Shown here piece after piece: positions 24,257-33,754 of a DNA stretch of 64,000 nucleotides. The stretch is from Candidatus Peribacteraceae bacterium (GTDB lineage: Bacteria; Patescibacteriota; Gracilibacteria; Peribacterales; Peribacteraceae): contig JAQVVD010000001.1 of the NCBI GenBank assembly GCA_028699155.1, forward strand, positions 1-64,000. The letters run 5' to 3'. The notes beneath the pieces were generated by a model. That model was not told the origin of the DNA. It saw only the letters and a list, made by a program, of their open reading frames with translations, and searched no databases. Made by a program: the position numbers and the translations under genes. How positions within the stretch are numbered: the first letter of the stretch is position 1; every line of letters starts with the position of its first letter.

Positions 24257-25201
24257 GTGAATTTGCTGGTCACGGGCGCCGCCGGCTTCATCGGATCGCA
24301 CTTTGTCCTGCGGCACGTTGCGCAGCATCCGCAAGACAGCGTTGTTGTTCTGGATGCGCTCACCTACGCGGCGGATAGATCCTTCCTCGATCCGGTCATT
24401 GATCGCATCACCTTCGTAGAGGGCGATATCGCCGATGCCGAACTCGTTGCCACAGTAACGGAGAAGCATGGCATTGAGGCGATCGTTAATTTCGCAGCGG
24501 AAACGCATGTGGACCGGAGTATTCAGGATGTAGCACCGTTCATCCATTCCAATGTTCTTGGCATCCAGAGTTTGATAAGCGTCTGTCGGCGGCATCCTTC
24601 ACTGCTCCTCCTCCATATTTCGACGGATGAAGTCTACGGTGAGCGCAAAGACAATGAGCCATCCTGCGTTGTGGATGATCCTTTGCATCCAGGCAATCCG
24701 TATTCTGCCAGTAAGGCGGCCGGCGATCTGATGCTCCTCGCAGCGGCGCGTACGTTCGGCATCCGGGTGCGCATCACCCGTTGTACCAATAACTACGGTC
24801 CGCACCAGGATTCCTCCAAGCTCCTCCCGGTTGTTATTGGAAAAGCACTTCGCGGTGAAAAAATCCCGATTTACGGGGAGGGCAGGCAAAAGCGTGATTG
24901 GCTCTTTGTGACAGACCATACCGATGCGGTTGAATGCGTCCTTTCCAGAGGGGAGGACGGAAAGATGTATCTCATCAGTGCGGACGATGAGCGATCGAAC
25001 CTGGAGACAGCCAAGGCAGTGCTTGATGCTCTTGGTAAGCCGCATAGCCTTATAGAATTCGTTCCGGATCGCCCCGGACATGACTGGCGCTATGCTCTTG
25101 ATTCTTCCGGCACCAGGGCGATTGGCTGGAAACCGCAGGTGCCGTTCAGGCAAGGCTTGCAGCGGACGATCGAATGGTATGTTGATCGGCAACCTGTGTA
25201 A
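24257..25201 (+). CDS. rfbB: dTDP-glucose 4,6-dehydratase (GTG start proposed)
   Basis: 'LLVTGAAGFIGSHFVLRHV', 'NFAAETHVDRSI', 'HISTDEVYGE', 'PYSASKAAGDLM'. Confidence 0.92.
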   Translation: MNLLVTGAAGFIGSHFVLRHVAQHPQDSVVVLDALTYAADRSFLDPVIDRITFVEGDIADAELVATVTEKHGIEAIVNFAAETHVDRSIQDVAPFIHSNVLGIQSLISVCRRHPSLLLLHISTDEVYGERKDNEPSCVVDDPLHPGNPYSASKAAGDLMLLAAARTFGIRVRITRCTNNYGPHQDSSKLLPVVIGKALRGEKIPIYGEGRQKRDWLFVTDHTDAVECVLSRGEDGKMYLISADDERSNLETAKAVLDALGKPHSLIEFVPDRPGHDWRYALDSSGTRAIGWKPQVPFRQGLQRTIEWYVDRQPV

Positions 25202-25233
25202 GTTATTGCGCGTTTTTCCACTATGAACATGTT

Positions 25234-26325
25234 ATGCGGGGAATGAAGATCGTTCTCGCCACAGGGATCTATCCGCCCAGCATTGGCGGGCCCGCAACGT
25301 ATGTATATGCGTTAGCGAACGAATTGGTAAAACGAGGGGTGCATGTGACGGTTGTGACGTATGGGAAATGCGCCAAGTACGAAGGAAAAACATCAGAGCA
25401 GGCATGGGAAGTTGTACAGGTGAAGAGGGGGCGTTGCTCGTTTCTGCGTTGGCTCCGCTATGCGCGCGCACTGCGGCGCCATGGGGGTGATGCCGACAGC
25501 GTCTATGCCTTCTCCTCCGTCAGTTGCGGCGTGCCGTTGCTGTTGGCGCGGCTGCGGAAACCCAGGAAGATCCTGCGACTCGGCGGAGATTTCTTCTGGG
25601 AGCGTTACACGGATCGCGGCGGCAGGAAAACCCTGCGGGAATGGTATGAATCAAAGCCTCTCTCTCGTTCTGTCATGCAGAGGCTCCTCGCATCATTCGA
25701 CCATATCGTTTTCTCTTCTGATTTTCAGAGGGGTTTGTACGCAAAACATTTCCGTCTTCCCGGCAATTCGGTGATAGAGAATGCCGTCCCCGCAGGCGCG
25801 GTTCCGGTTGCACATGTCTCCCGCACACCTTTTCGCCTGCTTGCCATGAGCCGGTTTGTGCGTTTCAAGAATCTTGATGCTCTCATCCGTGCGATGCTGC
25901 TCCTCGATGATGTGCTGCTCACTCTCGTGGGGGATGGCCCGGAGAAACGACGCTTGCAGCGCCTGGTGCGCGTGTTGCAGCTCGAGGGGCGCGTCGCGTT
26001 TTCTACGCCGATTCATGGCCAGGAAAAACATGAACTCTTCAGCCTCCATGAGCTTTTCGTAGCCCCTTCGCTCACCGATATCAGCCCCAATGCCGTCCTG
26101 GAGGCGCGCGTTACAGGCTTGCCCGTGCTCATGACGCGCGAGACAGGTCTCCGTGGCAATCTTGCCAAGGGCGTTATTCTTACAGATTTGCAAACGCCAG
26201 AGAAGATTGCTGCCGCCATCGAGAAATGCCGCCAATCGTATCCTTCTGCTCTAGAGGATATTCCTCCCCGTCCATGGTCGCAGGTATGTGATGAACACAT
26301 GCAACTCTTCCGCTTATTCTCATGA
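25234..26325 (+). CDS. GT4-family glycosyltransferase
   Basis: 'IYPPSIGGPATYVYALANELVKRGVHVTVVTYG', 'LFVAPSLTDISPNAVLEARVTGLPVL'. Confidence 0.9.
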   Translation: MRGMKIVLATGIYPPSIGGPATYVYALANELVKRGVHVTVVTYGKCAKYEGKTSEQAWEVVQVKRGRCSFLRWLRYARALRRHGGDADSVYAFSSVSCGVPLLLARLRKPRKILRLGGDFFWERYTDRGGRKTLREWYESKPLSRSVMQRLLASFDHIVFSSDFQRGLYAKHFRLPGNSVIENAVPAGAVPVAHVSRTPFRLLAMSRFVRFKNLDALIRAMLLLDDVLLTLVGDGPEKRRLQRLVRVLQLEGRVAFSTPIHGQEKHELFSLHELFVAPSLTDISPNAVLEARVTGLPVLMTRETGLRGNLAKGVILTDLQTPEKIAAAIEKCRQSYPSALEDIPPRPWSQVCDEHMQLFRLFS

Positions 26326-27425
26326 ATCTGCTGATGATCAGCGGCGATCGTTCGATCCTCGAGGGCAGGCAGGGGGCGTTCCATAGCATGTTGCAGGAAT
26401 TTGCACTTCACTGGGAACGCATCGATATCATCTGTCCGCGGCCTGCATTCCTTGCAGCGCAGCGAGTTTCTCTTCCCCAGAACGTCTTCTTTCATCCCTC
26501 GCCGCATGGACTCTGGTTCCAGCCATTCTGGATCATGAAGGAAGGCAAGCGTCTCTTCCGATCGTTGCCGTTCCACGTCATGGCGGTACATGAGTATCCG
26601 CCGTTCTATAACGGCGTGGGAGCATGGCTCCTCTCGCGCGCAGTTCACGTGCCCTATGCACTCGAAATCCACCACATTGTCGGATACCCGTTCGTGGCTT
26701 CCTTCACTGAGCTACTCGGCAGAGTGCTTTCTCGTCTTTTCCTGCCGATTGATGCGATAGGCGCCCGGACAATACGCACCGTGAATGGCATCGTGCGCGA
26801 TCAACTGGCTTCCTGGCGCATTCCGGCAGCGAAACTTTCCGTTGTTTCTTCCTTCTATCTCGACTCGTCATTGGCTGCTCTCTTTGATGGCCAGACGAAG
26901 CAGTATGACATTGCCTGCTGCGGTCGCCTTGTTCCCAACAAAGGATTCAGCGCGGTCATTGATGCGCTCGGTCAATTGCCCAATGCAACACTCGTTTTCA
27001 TCGGCGATGGTCCGGATAGGAATCGCCTGGAGCGGCGTGCCCGCGCAAGGGGCGTTCAGGACCGCATAACATTCGCGGGGTGGCTTCCTGACCAGCAGTC
27101 TGTGTTGCGGACGATGAGCAGCGCGCGCGTGTTCCTGATGAATTCCAGGAGCGAGGGCGGACCGCGGGTTCTGCTCGAGGCCATGGCGATCGGGATGCCG
27201 GTTCTCACCACGCAGGTTGGGATTGTTTCTGACGTGGTTCAGGATGGAGTGAATGGGTTGCTTACAACCGGGCAGCCGCATGATCTTGTACAGCAGCTTT
27301 CGCATCTGCTCTCCGATGCGGACCTCCGCGCGCGCCTCGGAAAGGCGGCGCGCGATGTGCTGGGTCGTTTCGAGAAAAAGCACCTGATCAAAGCGTATGC
27401 TGATTTCCTTCAACGCATCGCATAA
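26322..27425 (+). CDS. GT4-family glycosyltransferase
   Basis: 'CCGRLVPNKGFSAVIDAL', 'VFLMNSRSEGGPRVLLEAMAIGMPVLTTQVGIVSDVVQDGVNGLLT'. Confidence 0.92.
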   Translation: MNLLMISGDRSILEGRQGAFHSMLQEFALHWERIDIICPRPAFLAAQRVSLPQNVFFHPSPHGLWFQPFWIMKEGKRLFRSLPFHVMAVHEYPPFYNGVGAWLLSRAVHVPYALEIHHIVGYPFVASFTELLGRVLSRLFLPIDAIGARTIRTVNGIVRDQLASWRIPAAKLSVVSSFYLDSSLAALFDGQTKQYDIACCGRLVPNKGFSAVIDALGQLPNATLVFIGDGPDRNRLERRARARGVQDRITFAGWLPDQQSVLRTMSSARVFLMNSRSEGGPRVLLEAMAIGMPVLTTQVGIVSDVVQDGVNGLLTTGQPHDLVQQLSHLLSDADLRARLGKAARDVLGRFEKKHLIKAYADFLQRIA

Positions 27426-28453
27426 TGCGCCTGCTCATCATGACACAGAAGGTTGACCGTGCGGATCCGATCCTCGGATTCTTCCATCGGTGGGTGGAGG
27501 CGTTTGCGCGCCAGTGCGAATCTGTGACTGTCATCGGGCAGGAGGTCGGCGAGCACGCATTCCCGCCGAACGTCTCCGTGTATTCACTGGGGAAAGAACA
27601 GGGGTTCTTCCGCTGGAGGCAGATTATTCGTTTCTGGAATTTCAATCTGATCCTGCACAGGAAGTACGACGTTGTGCTGGTGCACATGACTCCCGTCTGG
27701 GTCGTGCTGGGGGCATGGCTCTGGTTTCCCCTGCGCAAGCGCGCGTATCTCTGGTACGAGGCGCGCGGCGGCGGTTGGGCGCTTCCCGTTGCGCTCCGCC
27801 TCGTGCGGAAGGTATTCAGCGCCACCGAGCATGGTTTGCCAAGAAGCTCGCCGCGCCGGGTTATTCTGGGGCACGGCGTTGATACGAATTTTTTCATTCC
27901 CGCCCCTCAGCAGCGCGAGGAGGGGCTTGTTGTCACTGTCGGCAGGATCACTCCAGTGAAGCATTTGGAGCATGTCGTACGCGCATTTGCGTCTCTCCCC
28001 GGCACTCCCCGGTTGTTCCTTGCAGGGAACACCATCACGAAGCAGGACGCTCTGGAGAAGCAACGCATCCTCGCCCTCATGCGCGAGTTACGCCTGGAGG
28101 ATCGCGTGACGATACGCGCGCTCCGTAATGAGGAGGTGCGCGATCTCCTGCAACGCGCGTCTCTCCTCCTCCATGCGTGCAGCGGTGGACTGGATAAAGT
28201 CGTGCTGGAGGCAATGGCATGCGGGTGCCCGATTGTTTCCAGCAGCCATGCTGCCTCTTCTGTCCTGCCTGCGGTATGCCAGGCTTCCAATGAGACACTT
28301 GCTGCCCAGGCGCAGACCATCTTTCTGCTCGATTCCGCAGCACGCGCTTCTCTGGCAGCGGAGTTGCGAAACCTGGCCGAAGATGGCCATAGCCTGGCTG
28401 TACTTGTTCAACGAATGTGCCAGCACATGGCGCTATTGCCCGATTCTTTTTAA
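27425..28453 (+). CDS. GT4-family glycosyltransferase
   Basis: 'VTVGRITPVKHLEHVVRAFASL', 'LLLHACSGGLDKVVLEAMACGCPIVSS'. Confidence 0.9.
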   Translation: MRLLIMTQKVDRADPILGFFHRWVEAFARQCESVTVIGQEVGEHAFPPNVSVYSLGKEQGFFRWRQIIRFWNFNLILHRKYDVVLVHMTPVWVVLGAWLWFPLRKRAYLWYEARGGGWALPVALRLVRKVFSATEHGLPRSSPRRVILGHGVDTNFFIPAPQQREEGLVVTVGRITPVKHLEHVVRAFASLPGTPRLFLAGNTITKQDALEKQRILALMRELRLEDRVTIRALRNEEVRDLLQRASLLLHACSGGLDKVVLEAMACGCPIVSSSHAASSVLPAVCQASNETLAAQAQTIFLLDSAARASLAAELRNLAEDGHSLAVLVQRMCQHMALLPDSF

Positions 28454-28455
28454 CG

Positions 28456-29496
28456 ATGCGCTTCTACTACGAATTGCTGCCGGATGTTCCGTACATTCCC
28501 TTCCTGTATCCCAGTCTGGGGGTACAGCAGAAAGATGCGATCATGTTCCTCAATAACGCATTCGCACACCTCAATCACACATTCGTAGAGCGTGTTGATT
28601 CTCCTGCCGAAGCAGATTACATCCTTCTGCCGCATCATTATTCTTCCCTCGCATCTCATCGGGATTATGTGCGGAGGCAGGCGGATCTTGCACGGCAGCA
28701 CGGCAAGAAGTTCCTCATATTCTGGCACGGGGACAGTCCCGCATCGGCGGGTATCCCGCATGCGGTTGTGTTCCGCACGTCGCTCTATCGTTTTAGTCAG
28801 CGGAAAAATGAGTACAGTATGCCGGCGTATGCAGAGGATCTTCTCGGAGGCGGCACGCTTGCCCTGCGAGAGAAGCATGCGTGGCAACCGGTTGTCGGAT
28901 TCTGCGGTTGGGCGCAGTACAAGAATCTGAAGAACGGCATCGGCACCTTCCTCAAGAACGCGTACATCACGCTCGCTGCGCTCATGGGGTACTCCAGGTT
29001 ACGCGCCATGCGAAAGGGCATTTGGTACCGTATGCAGGCCGTTACACTCCTGCAATCCAGTATGCAGGTGCAGGCGAATTTCATCATCCGCAGCAGTTAC
29101 TCCGGCCACAAGCAAACGATCAGGGTAGAGGAGGGCAAGGCGCGCCAGGAGTACATCGATACGCTCCTGCACTCGGATTATGCGCTCGCGATCAAGGGCG
29201 ATGGCAACTACAGCTACCGTTTCTACGAGGCGCTGAGCCTGGGTCGAATCCCAGTCCTTCTCGATACGGATTGCGTTCTGCCGCTGGAGGATATCATCGA
29301 TTACGATTCATTCGTTCTGCGGATCAATTACAAGGATCTCTGTCGCATGGACACAATCATTGCCGATCATTACAACAGCACTGCCCCGGATGCATTCATC
29401 GCGATGCAGAAAAAAGCACGCGCGGCGTTTGATGAGTACCTGAGTACGCCGGCGTTCTTCCGTCACATGGAGCGGATGCTCCAGCGTCTTCTATAG
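28456..29496 (+). CDS. Exostosin (GT47)-like glycosyltransferase
   Basis: 'IKGDGNYSYRFYEALSLGRIPVLLDTDCVLPLEDIIDYDSFVLRI' exostosin-like C-terminal segment. Confidence 0.75.
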   Translation: MRFYYELLPDVPYIPFLYPSLGVQQKDAIMFLNNAFAHLNHTFVERVDSPAEADYILLPHHYSSLASHRDYVRRQADLARQHGKKFLIFWHGDSPASAGIPHAVVFRTSLYRFSQRKNEYSMPAYAEDLLGGGTLALREKHAWQPVVGFCGWAQYKNLKNGIGTFLKNAYITLAALMGYSRLRAMRKGIWYRMQAVTLLQSSMQVQANFIIRSSYSGHKQTIRVEEGKARQEYIDTLLHSDYALAIKGDGNYSYRFYEALSLGRIPVLLDTDCVLPLEDIIDYDSFVLRINYKDLCRMDTIIADHYNSTAPDAFIAMQKKARAAFDEYLSTPAFFRHMERMLQRLL

Positions 29497-30519
29497 CGAT
29501 GCTGCAATGCTTTTCCCCGCCTCCTCCACTTCTCCGTAGGAGCGCCCGTGTGCGAGGTGAGGTTCGGTGCGCTTTCGGATCTGCTCCAAGTCTGCCATTT
29601 CCGGCAGTGCGGGGAGCGGGTAGGGGGCACCTGTGATGTGCGCGTACATCTTCTGGATCTCGTGAATCGCGAGTAATGAGTTCAGTAATCCGAAGAGTAA
29701 GTTCCCTCCCCACTGCTCATCTCTCGGTTCATGGAAGAAGCGGAGCACCTTTTCCTTAGAACCGAGGTACCACAGAAGCAGCGCGCCGCCACTGGTGCCA
29801 TCGAATCCGCGCATGCATGCGTCGCGCGATTCCTTCCCTACAATTGCGCATCGGTATCCTCTCATCAGCAATGTCTCATTGGCCTTGTCCAGCGTGTCAT
29901 ATCTGCGGCGGCCTTTTCCGTTATGCGCGGGATGCACGTTGCCGTTTGCCGGCTGTGCGTTGAGGTGTTCCTTCTCAACGAAGATGTCCCTGTCGAGGGC
30001 AATGCAGTAACTGCCGCTCGCTTCGTACTCTCTTCCGTCGATCGCAAAGTGCCACCAGTTGCGCGGGTGCAGGCTCACGGTTGCCGTGTTCGGCACCGCA
30101 AATTCCTGCGGCAGCACATCGAGCGCCCTGTCGCTGATCGGAAAGATATCATCATCGCAGATCCAGACGCACTTCCGATGGCACGCACTCTTCCTGAGGA
30201 ATACGTCGATTTTCGTGGGGTGCATCGCGTTGAAGTACTTGTGCACTTTCGCTCCGGGAACCAGCTTCGGATCCAGGTTCCCCGAGCAATCGAAGATGAA
30301 GGTTTCCACCCGGTCTCCGAAGTACTTGCGTACGAGATGGTGCCAGACGACGGCGTTTGGAGGGAAGATATTGCAGGTGAAGAGCGTAATTTTTTCGCTT
30401 GGCGGCAGCGGTTTTTCGAGTGTGTGGTAGTGCATTGTCGCCAGTGCGTTCTTCGCAATGCTTCGGAGTGTGCAGAGCTTCTGCGCGCGCGGGAGGACTG
30501 TGCTGTAGTCGGTTGGCAT
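29491..30519 (-). CDS. Hypothetical glycosyltransferase-like protein
   Basis: 'CVWICDDDIFPIS' DxD-like motif; location in glycan cluster. Confidence 0.5.
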   Translation of the reverse strand: MPTDYSTVLPRAQKLCTLRSIAKNALATMHYHTLEKPLPPSEKITLFTCNIFPPNAVVWHHLVRKYFGDRVETFIFDCSGNLDPKLVPGAKVHKYFNAMHPTKIDVFLRKSACHRKCVWICDDDIFPISDRALDVLPQEFAVPNTATVSLHPRNWWHFAIDGREYEASGSYCIALDRDIFVEKEHLNAQPANGNVHPAHNGKGRRRYDTLDKANETLLMRGYRCAIVGKESRDACMRGFDGTSGGALLLWYLGSKEKVLRFFHEPRDEQWGGNLLFGLLNSLLAIHEIQKMYAHITGAPYPLPALPEMADLEQIRKRTEPHLAHGRSYGEVEEAGKSIAASL

Positions 30520-30525
30520 CTCAGG

Positions 30526-31203
30526 TTAGAGGAGTGAGTTTCCAATCATTCCCATCATTGCGAGCACGGCGCTCATGAGAGTGAAAATAAATCGGCTGAT
30601 CAGAGGTACATTGAGTGCGAATTCCAGCACCAGAAGTGCGATGAGGAGCATGGGACCGCGCGCCATGATATTCTCGTACGCATCCTGGTATCGTAGCGGG
30701 ATGAATGGGTACAGGATTTTGGATCCGTCGAGCGGGGCGATCGGAATCAGATTGAAACTCATCAGTGCCAGATTGATGAAGATCAGATTCTGGCAGAGCT
30801 GCACAGCGACAATCATGATTGGATTGCCGTCTCCATTGCTGCCCAGCAAACTGAATACGGAAGAACCGACGCTCTTGCCGAGCACGAGTAGTACGGCGAA
30901 TGCGATCCATGCCATCACAAAGTTGCTCAATGGACCCGCGAGTGAGATCAGTGCAGAATCCCTGCGCACGTTTTTGAGGTATCGAGGATCGACTGGTACA
31001 GGTTTGCCCCAACCGAATCCGACGAAGAGAAACATGAACGCTCCGAGAGCATCAATGTGCGCCAGTGGGTTCAATGTCATTCTCCCCGCATATTTTGCCG
31101 TTGGGTCCCCCAGGCGATACGCGGCATATGCGTGCGCCCACTCATGGACCGAGAGGGCGATCAGGATCGCAACGATGAATACCGGATTGAGGAACGAGGA
31201 CAT
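30526..31203 (-). CDS. Site-2-protease-like M50 membrane metallopeptidase
   Basis: 'LSVHEWAHAYAAYRLGDPTAKYAGRMTLNPLAHIDALG' HExxH plus NPxxH. Confidence 0.93.
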   Translation of the reverse strand: MSSFLNPVFIVAILIALSVHEWAHAYAAYRLGDPTAKYAGRMTLNPLAHIDALGAFMFLFVGFGWGKPVPVDPRYLKNVRRDSALISLAGPLSNFVMAWIAFAVLLVLGKSVGSSVFSLLGSNGDGNPIMIVAVQLCQNLIFINLALMSFNLIPIAPLDGSKILYPFIPLRYQDAYENIMARGPMLLIALLVLEFALNVPLISRFIFTLMSAVLAMMGMIGNSLL

Positions 31204-31337
31204 ACAGGCAGTATTCCTTATTCTTTCTCATGCATGAAGAGAGAATCCACACATATGTGGTACAGCGTACTTCCTTCGAAATTATTATGAGAATCGTTGA
31301 CCGTTCCTGCCCAAATCCGTAGGCTTTCCCTGATCGT

Positions 31338-31547
31338 ATGGCGCGCAGATGTGTGAAGACAGGCAAGCAAACGGCAACCGGCCACAACCGGAGCCACTCT
31401 TTGCGTGCTACAAACCGCAAGTACAAGCCGAATATTCAAAAGAAGCGCGTCTATGATCCTGCAACGGGCGAGTACAAGACGATCAAGGTCGCAGCCAGCT
31501 ACCTGCGCACGCTTGCGAAGAGGGCGCAGGCAGGGAAGAGGGTGTAA
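31338..31547 (+). CDS. rpmB: 50S ribosomal protein L28
   Basis: 'MARRCVKTGKQTATGHNRSHSLRATNRKYKPNIQKKRVYDPATGEYKTIKV'. Confidence 0.93.
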   Translation: MARRCVKTGKQTATGHNRSHSLRATNRKYKPNIQKKRVYDPATGEYKTIKVAASYLRTLAKRAQAGKRV

Positions 31548-31549
31548 AA

Positions 31550-31590
31550 GGGAAAAGGGATTCGGGTACTAGGGAATAGGGATTAGGTGT
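31550..31590 (+). repeat. Heptad repeat (GGGAAAA GGGATTC GGGTACT aGGGAAT AGGGATT AGG)
   Basis: GGG spaced 7,7,8,7,7 between rpmB and the release-factor-like gene. Confidence 0.8.
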
Positions 31591-31999
31591 TTTCGATGTC
31601 GTCCCGCATCCCGCTACGATTTTTTTTGATAGCGCTGCTTCTGCGTTTCTCTTCCAAAATTTGCTCCTTCGATCTGCGTGATCGGCGCTGCTTCTGTTTC
31701 TGGATTTTAAAGACCAGTTGTCGCAGGGCTGATTGATCGCCCCTCATCTGCTCCTCCACTTTCAGCACCAGGAGTTCCCAGGCTTCCTTCCTGTTCTGGC
31801 GCAGACCGCGATGATGCTGGTAGCGCACCACTATTCCTGTCGGCTTGTGCGTGAGTTCCACGCAATTGGTTGACTTGTTTATGTTCTGACCGCCGTGCCC
31901 GTGCCCGCGGGTGAAATTCTCCTCCACATCCTCGGGGTTGAGCCCGATTTCCGATGCCACTTTCTGCATCTTCTCGCTGATTTCTACGGGGAAGTTCAT
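31583..31999 (-). CDS. Class-I peptide chain release factor-like protein (GGQ domain only)
   Basis: 'FTRGHGHGGQNINKSTNCVELTHKPTGIVVRYQHHRGLRQNRKEAWELL'. Confidence 0.85.
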   Translation of the reverse strand: MNFPVEISEKMQKVASEIGLNPEDVEENFTRGHGHGGQNINKSTNCVELTHKPTGIVVRYQHHRGLRQNRKEAWELLVLKVEEQMRGDQSALRQLVFKIQKQKQRRSRRSKEQILEEKRRSSAIKKNRSGMRDDIENT

Positions 32000-32051
32000 A
32001 GTGTGATTTTGGGAGAGGTTGCCATGTCAGATTCTTTCGGTGGGCGGAGCT

Positions 32052-32071
32052 ACGCCTCACATGTGAGGCGT
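32052..32071. repeat. 20-bp perfect palindrome abutting the tRNA-Ser 3' end
   Basis: ACGCCTCACATGTGAGGCGT. Confidence 0.95.
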
Positions 32072-32161
32072 GGCGGAGGGAGGGGGATTCGAACCCCCGA
32101 GACCCTTTTGGGGTCTACACGATTTCGAGTCGTGCGCCTTCAACCACTCGGCCATCCCTCC
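32071..32161 (-). tRNA. tRNA-Ser(CGA), CCA encoded
   Basis: GGAGGGATGGCCGAGTGGTTGAAGGCGCACGACTCGAAATCGTGTAGACCCCAAAAGGGTCTCGGGGGTTCGAATCCCCCTCCCTCCGCCA; long variable arm, anticodon CGA. Confidence 0.96.
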
Positions 32162-32426
32162 AAATGGCATCATAGTATACATGCCTACCGAAATCGACCT
32201 TGCACCAGTCGTCCGCTTTTTGCGGATTCCGGTGCGTGGCGTGCCACTCGACTACCCCCATTTGCCATTGTATCCAGATTCACCATGCAAGAAAGCATTG
32301 ATTGGGTCAATTGCACCTTTCACGCCGAGTAGCAAAGGAATTTCCTGTTTCTTCAAAAATTCCCTTGCGGTTAGGTTCCTGCACTCCGTAGAATCGCCCA
32401 CGATTACTTCTTTCCCACTTTTTTCC

Positions 32427-32597
32427 ATGAGTTACGTTGTAGCGTCCAAAGTAAAAGAGCTCCTCAAGAAGAGCGGCATGATGTCCTCCGGTGATCTCGC
32501 AGAGGCTTCCAGCAAGCTGCTCGAAGAGGCTCTCAAGAAGGCAGTTGCCCGCGCGAAGGAGAACGGCCGCAAGACGGTTCGTCCTTGCGACCTCTAA
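32427..32597 (+). CDS. Bacterial histone-fold protein (single histone fold, 56 aa)
   Basis: MSYVVASKVKELLKKSGMMSSGDLAEASSKLLEEALKKAVARAKENGRKTVRPCDL. Confidence 0.75.
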   Translation: MSYVVASKVKELLKKSGMMSSGDLAEASSKLLEEALKKAVARAKENGRKTVRPCDL

Positions 32598-32618
32598 TTT
32601 TCCCTTAGACAGAGGAAT

Positions 32619-32644
32619 TAAAAGCGCCCGATCGGGCGCTTTTA
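32619..32644. terminator. Bidirectional rho-independent terminator (26-bp perfect palindrome)
   Basis: TAAAAGCGCCCGATCGGGCGCTTTTA between convergent histone-like gene and prfB. Confidence 0.92.
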
Positions 32645-32664
32645 GCTATCTACATGGATGTATC

Positions 32665-33754
32665 CTATTTTTGCGATGCCTCTCGCTTGAGCTCTGCATC
32701 AATAAATTGTTGCAAGTCGCCATCCAGCACGCCTTCTGTATCGCTCGTTTCGATATCCGTACGCAGGTCTTTGACCATTTGGTACGGATGCAGCACATAG
32801 CTGCGGATCTGTTGGCCGAAGTCAGCACTCCTGGTTGCTCCTTTTAGGCTCTTCTTCTCTTTTGCTTCTTCCTCACGTTTCCGTGCCAGCAGTTTCGCGC
32901 GGAGCATATTCATTGCCTGCTGGCGATTGCGCTGCTGGCTGCGGTCATTCTGGCAGGCTACGACGATGTTCGTCGGAATGTGCGTAATGCGTACAGCGGA
33001 ATCGGTCTTATTGACGTGCTGTCCGCCCGCACCGCTGCTGCGGTAGGTATCGATGCGCAGATCTTTTTCCTCAATTTCCACTTCGTCTGTCTCTGTAATT
33101 TCCGGCAGGACTTCCACGAGTGCAAAACTGGTTTGGCGCAGATTCTTGGCGTTGAATGGAGAGAGGCGTACCAAGCGATGCGTGCCGCGCTCACACTTAA
33201 GCAGGCCGTATGCCATCTCGCCCTGCACGTACATCGTGGCAGATTTGATGCCCGCTTCCTGTCCATCCGTCTTCTCTACGACTTCAGACTGCCACTCCTG
33301 CCGTTCGCAGTAGCGCAGGTACATGCGTACGAGCATAGAAGCCCAGTCTTGCGCTTCTGTTCCGCCCGCACCGCTGCTGATCGTGAGGTAACAGTTGCCT
33401 GCATCGAATTCGCCGCTCAGGTAGATTTGCGTTTCCACTATCTCCCACTGCTTCGCAAGTTTTCCATATTCTGCGCCCAAACTCTCCGCATCTTCTTCCT
33501 CCGATTGTTCGGTGAGCTCCAAGAGTGTTTCTGCGCTTTCTGAGAGGGTCGCCACCGGTTCCCACTGTCTCTTCAGCGCTTTCAGTTTTTGGAAGAGCAC
33601 ATTCGCCTTCTTCTGATCATCCCAAATATGGGGGTCTTTCGCGCGTACCTCGAGCTCTTCTATCTGTTGTGGTATGCCTCTGGCTTCAAAGAGAGTCCTT
33701 TCCCGTGTTGAGGGCAGATTTGAGCTCCCGGAGTTTCTGCAGAAGTTCTTCCAC
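32665..33754 (-). CDS. prfB: Peptide chain release factor 2 with +1 programmed frameshift (GTG start proposed)
   Basis: C-terminal 'SSGAGGQHVNKTDSAVRITH'; frame 0 GTG GAA GAA CTT...GAC TCT CTT TGA (33688-33686) then +1 frame GAA GCC AGA GGC. Confidence 0.9.

Noticed and set aside
33686-33688. TGA in prfB as a pseudogene mutation or UGA recoding
   Set aside because: Position, CTT-TGA slippery site, upstream SD-like sequence and continuing homology in +1 frame match the classical RF2 autoregulatory frameshift; other genes (e.g. korB) end in TGA.
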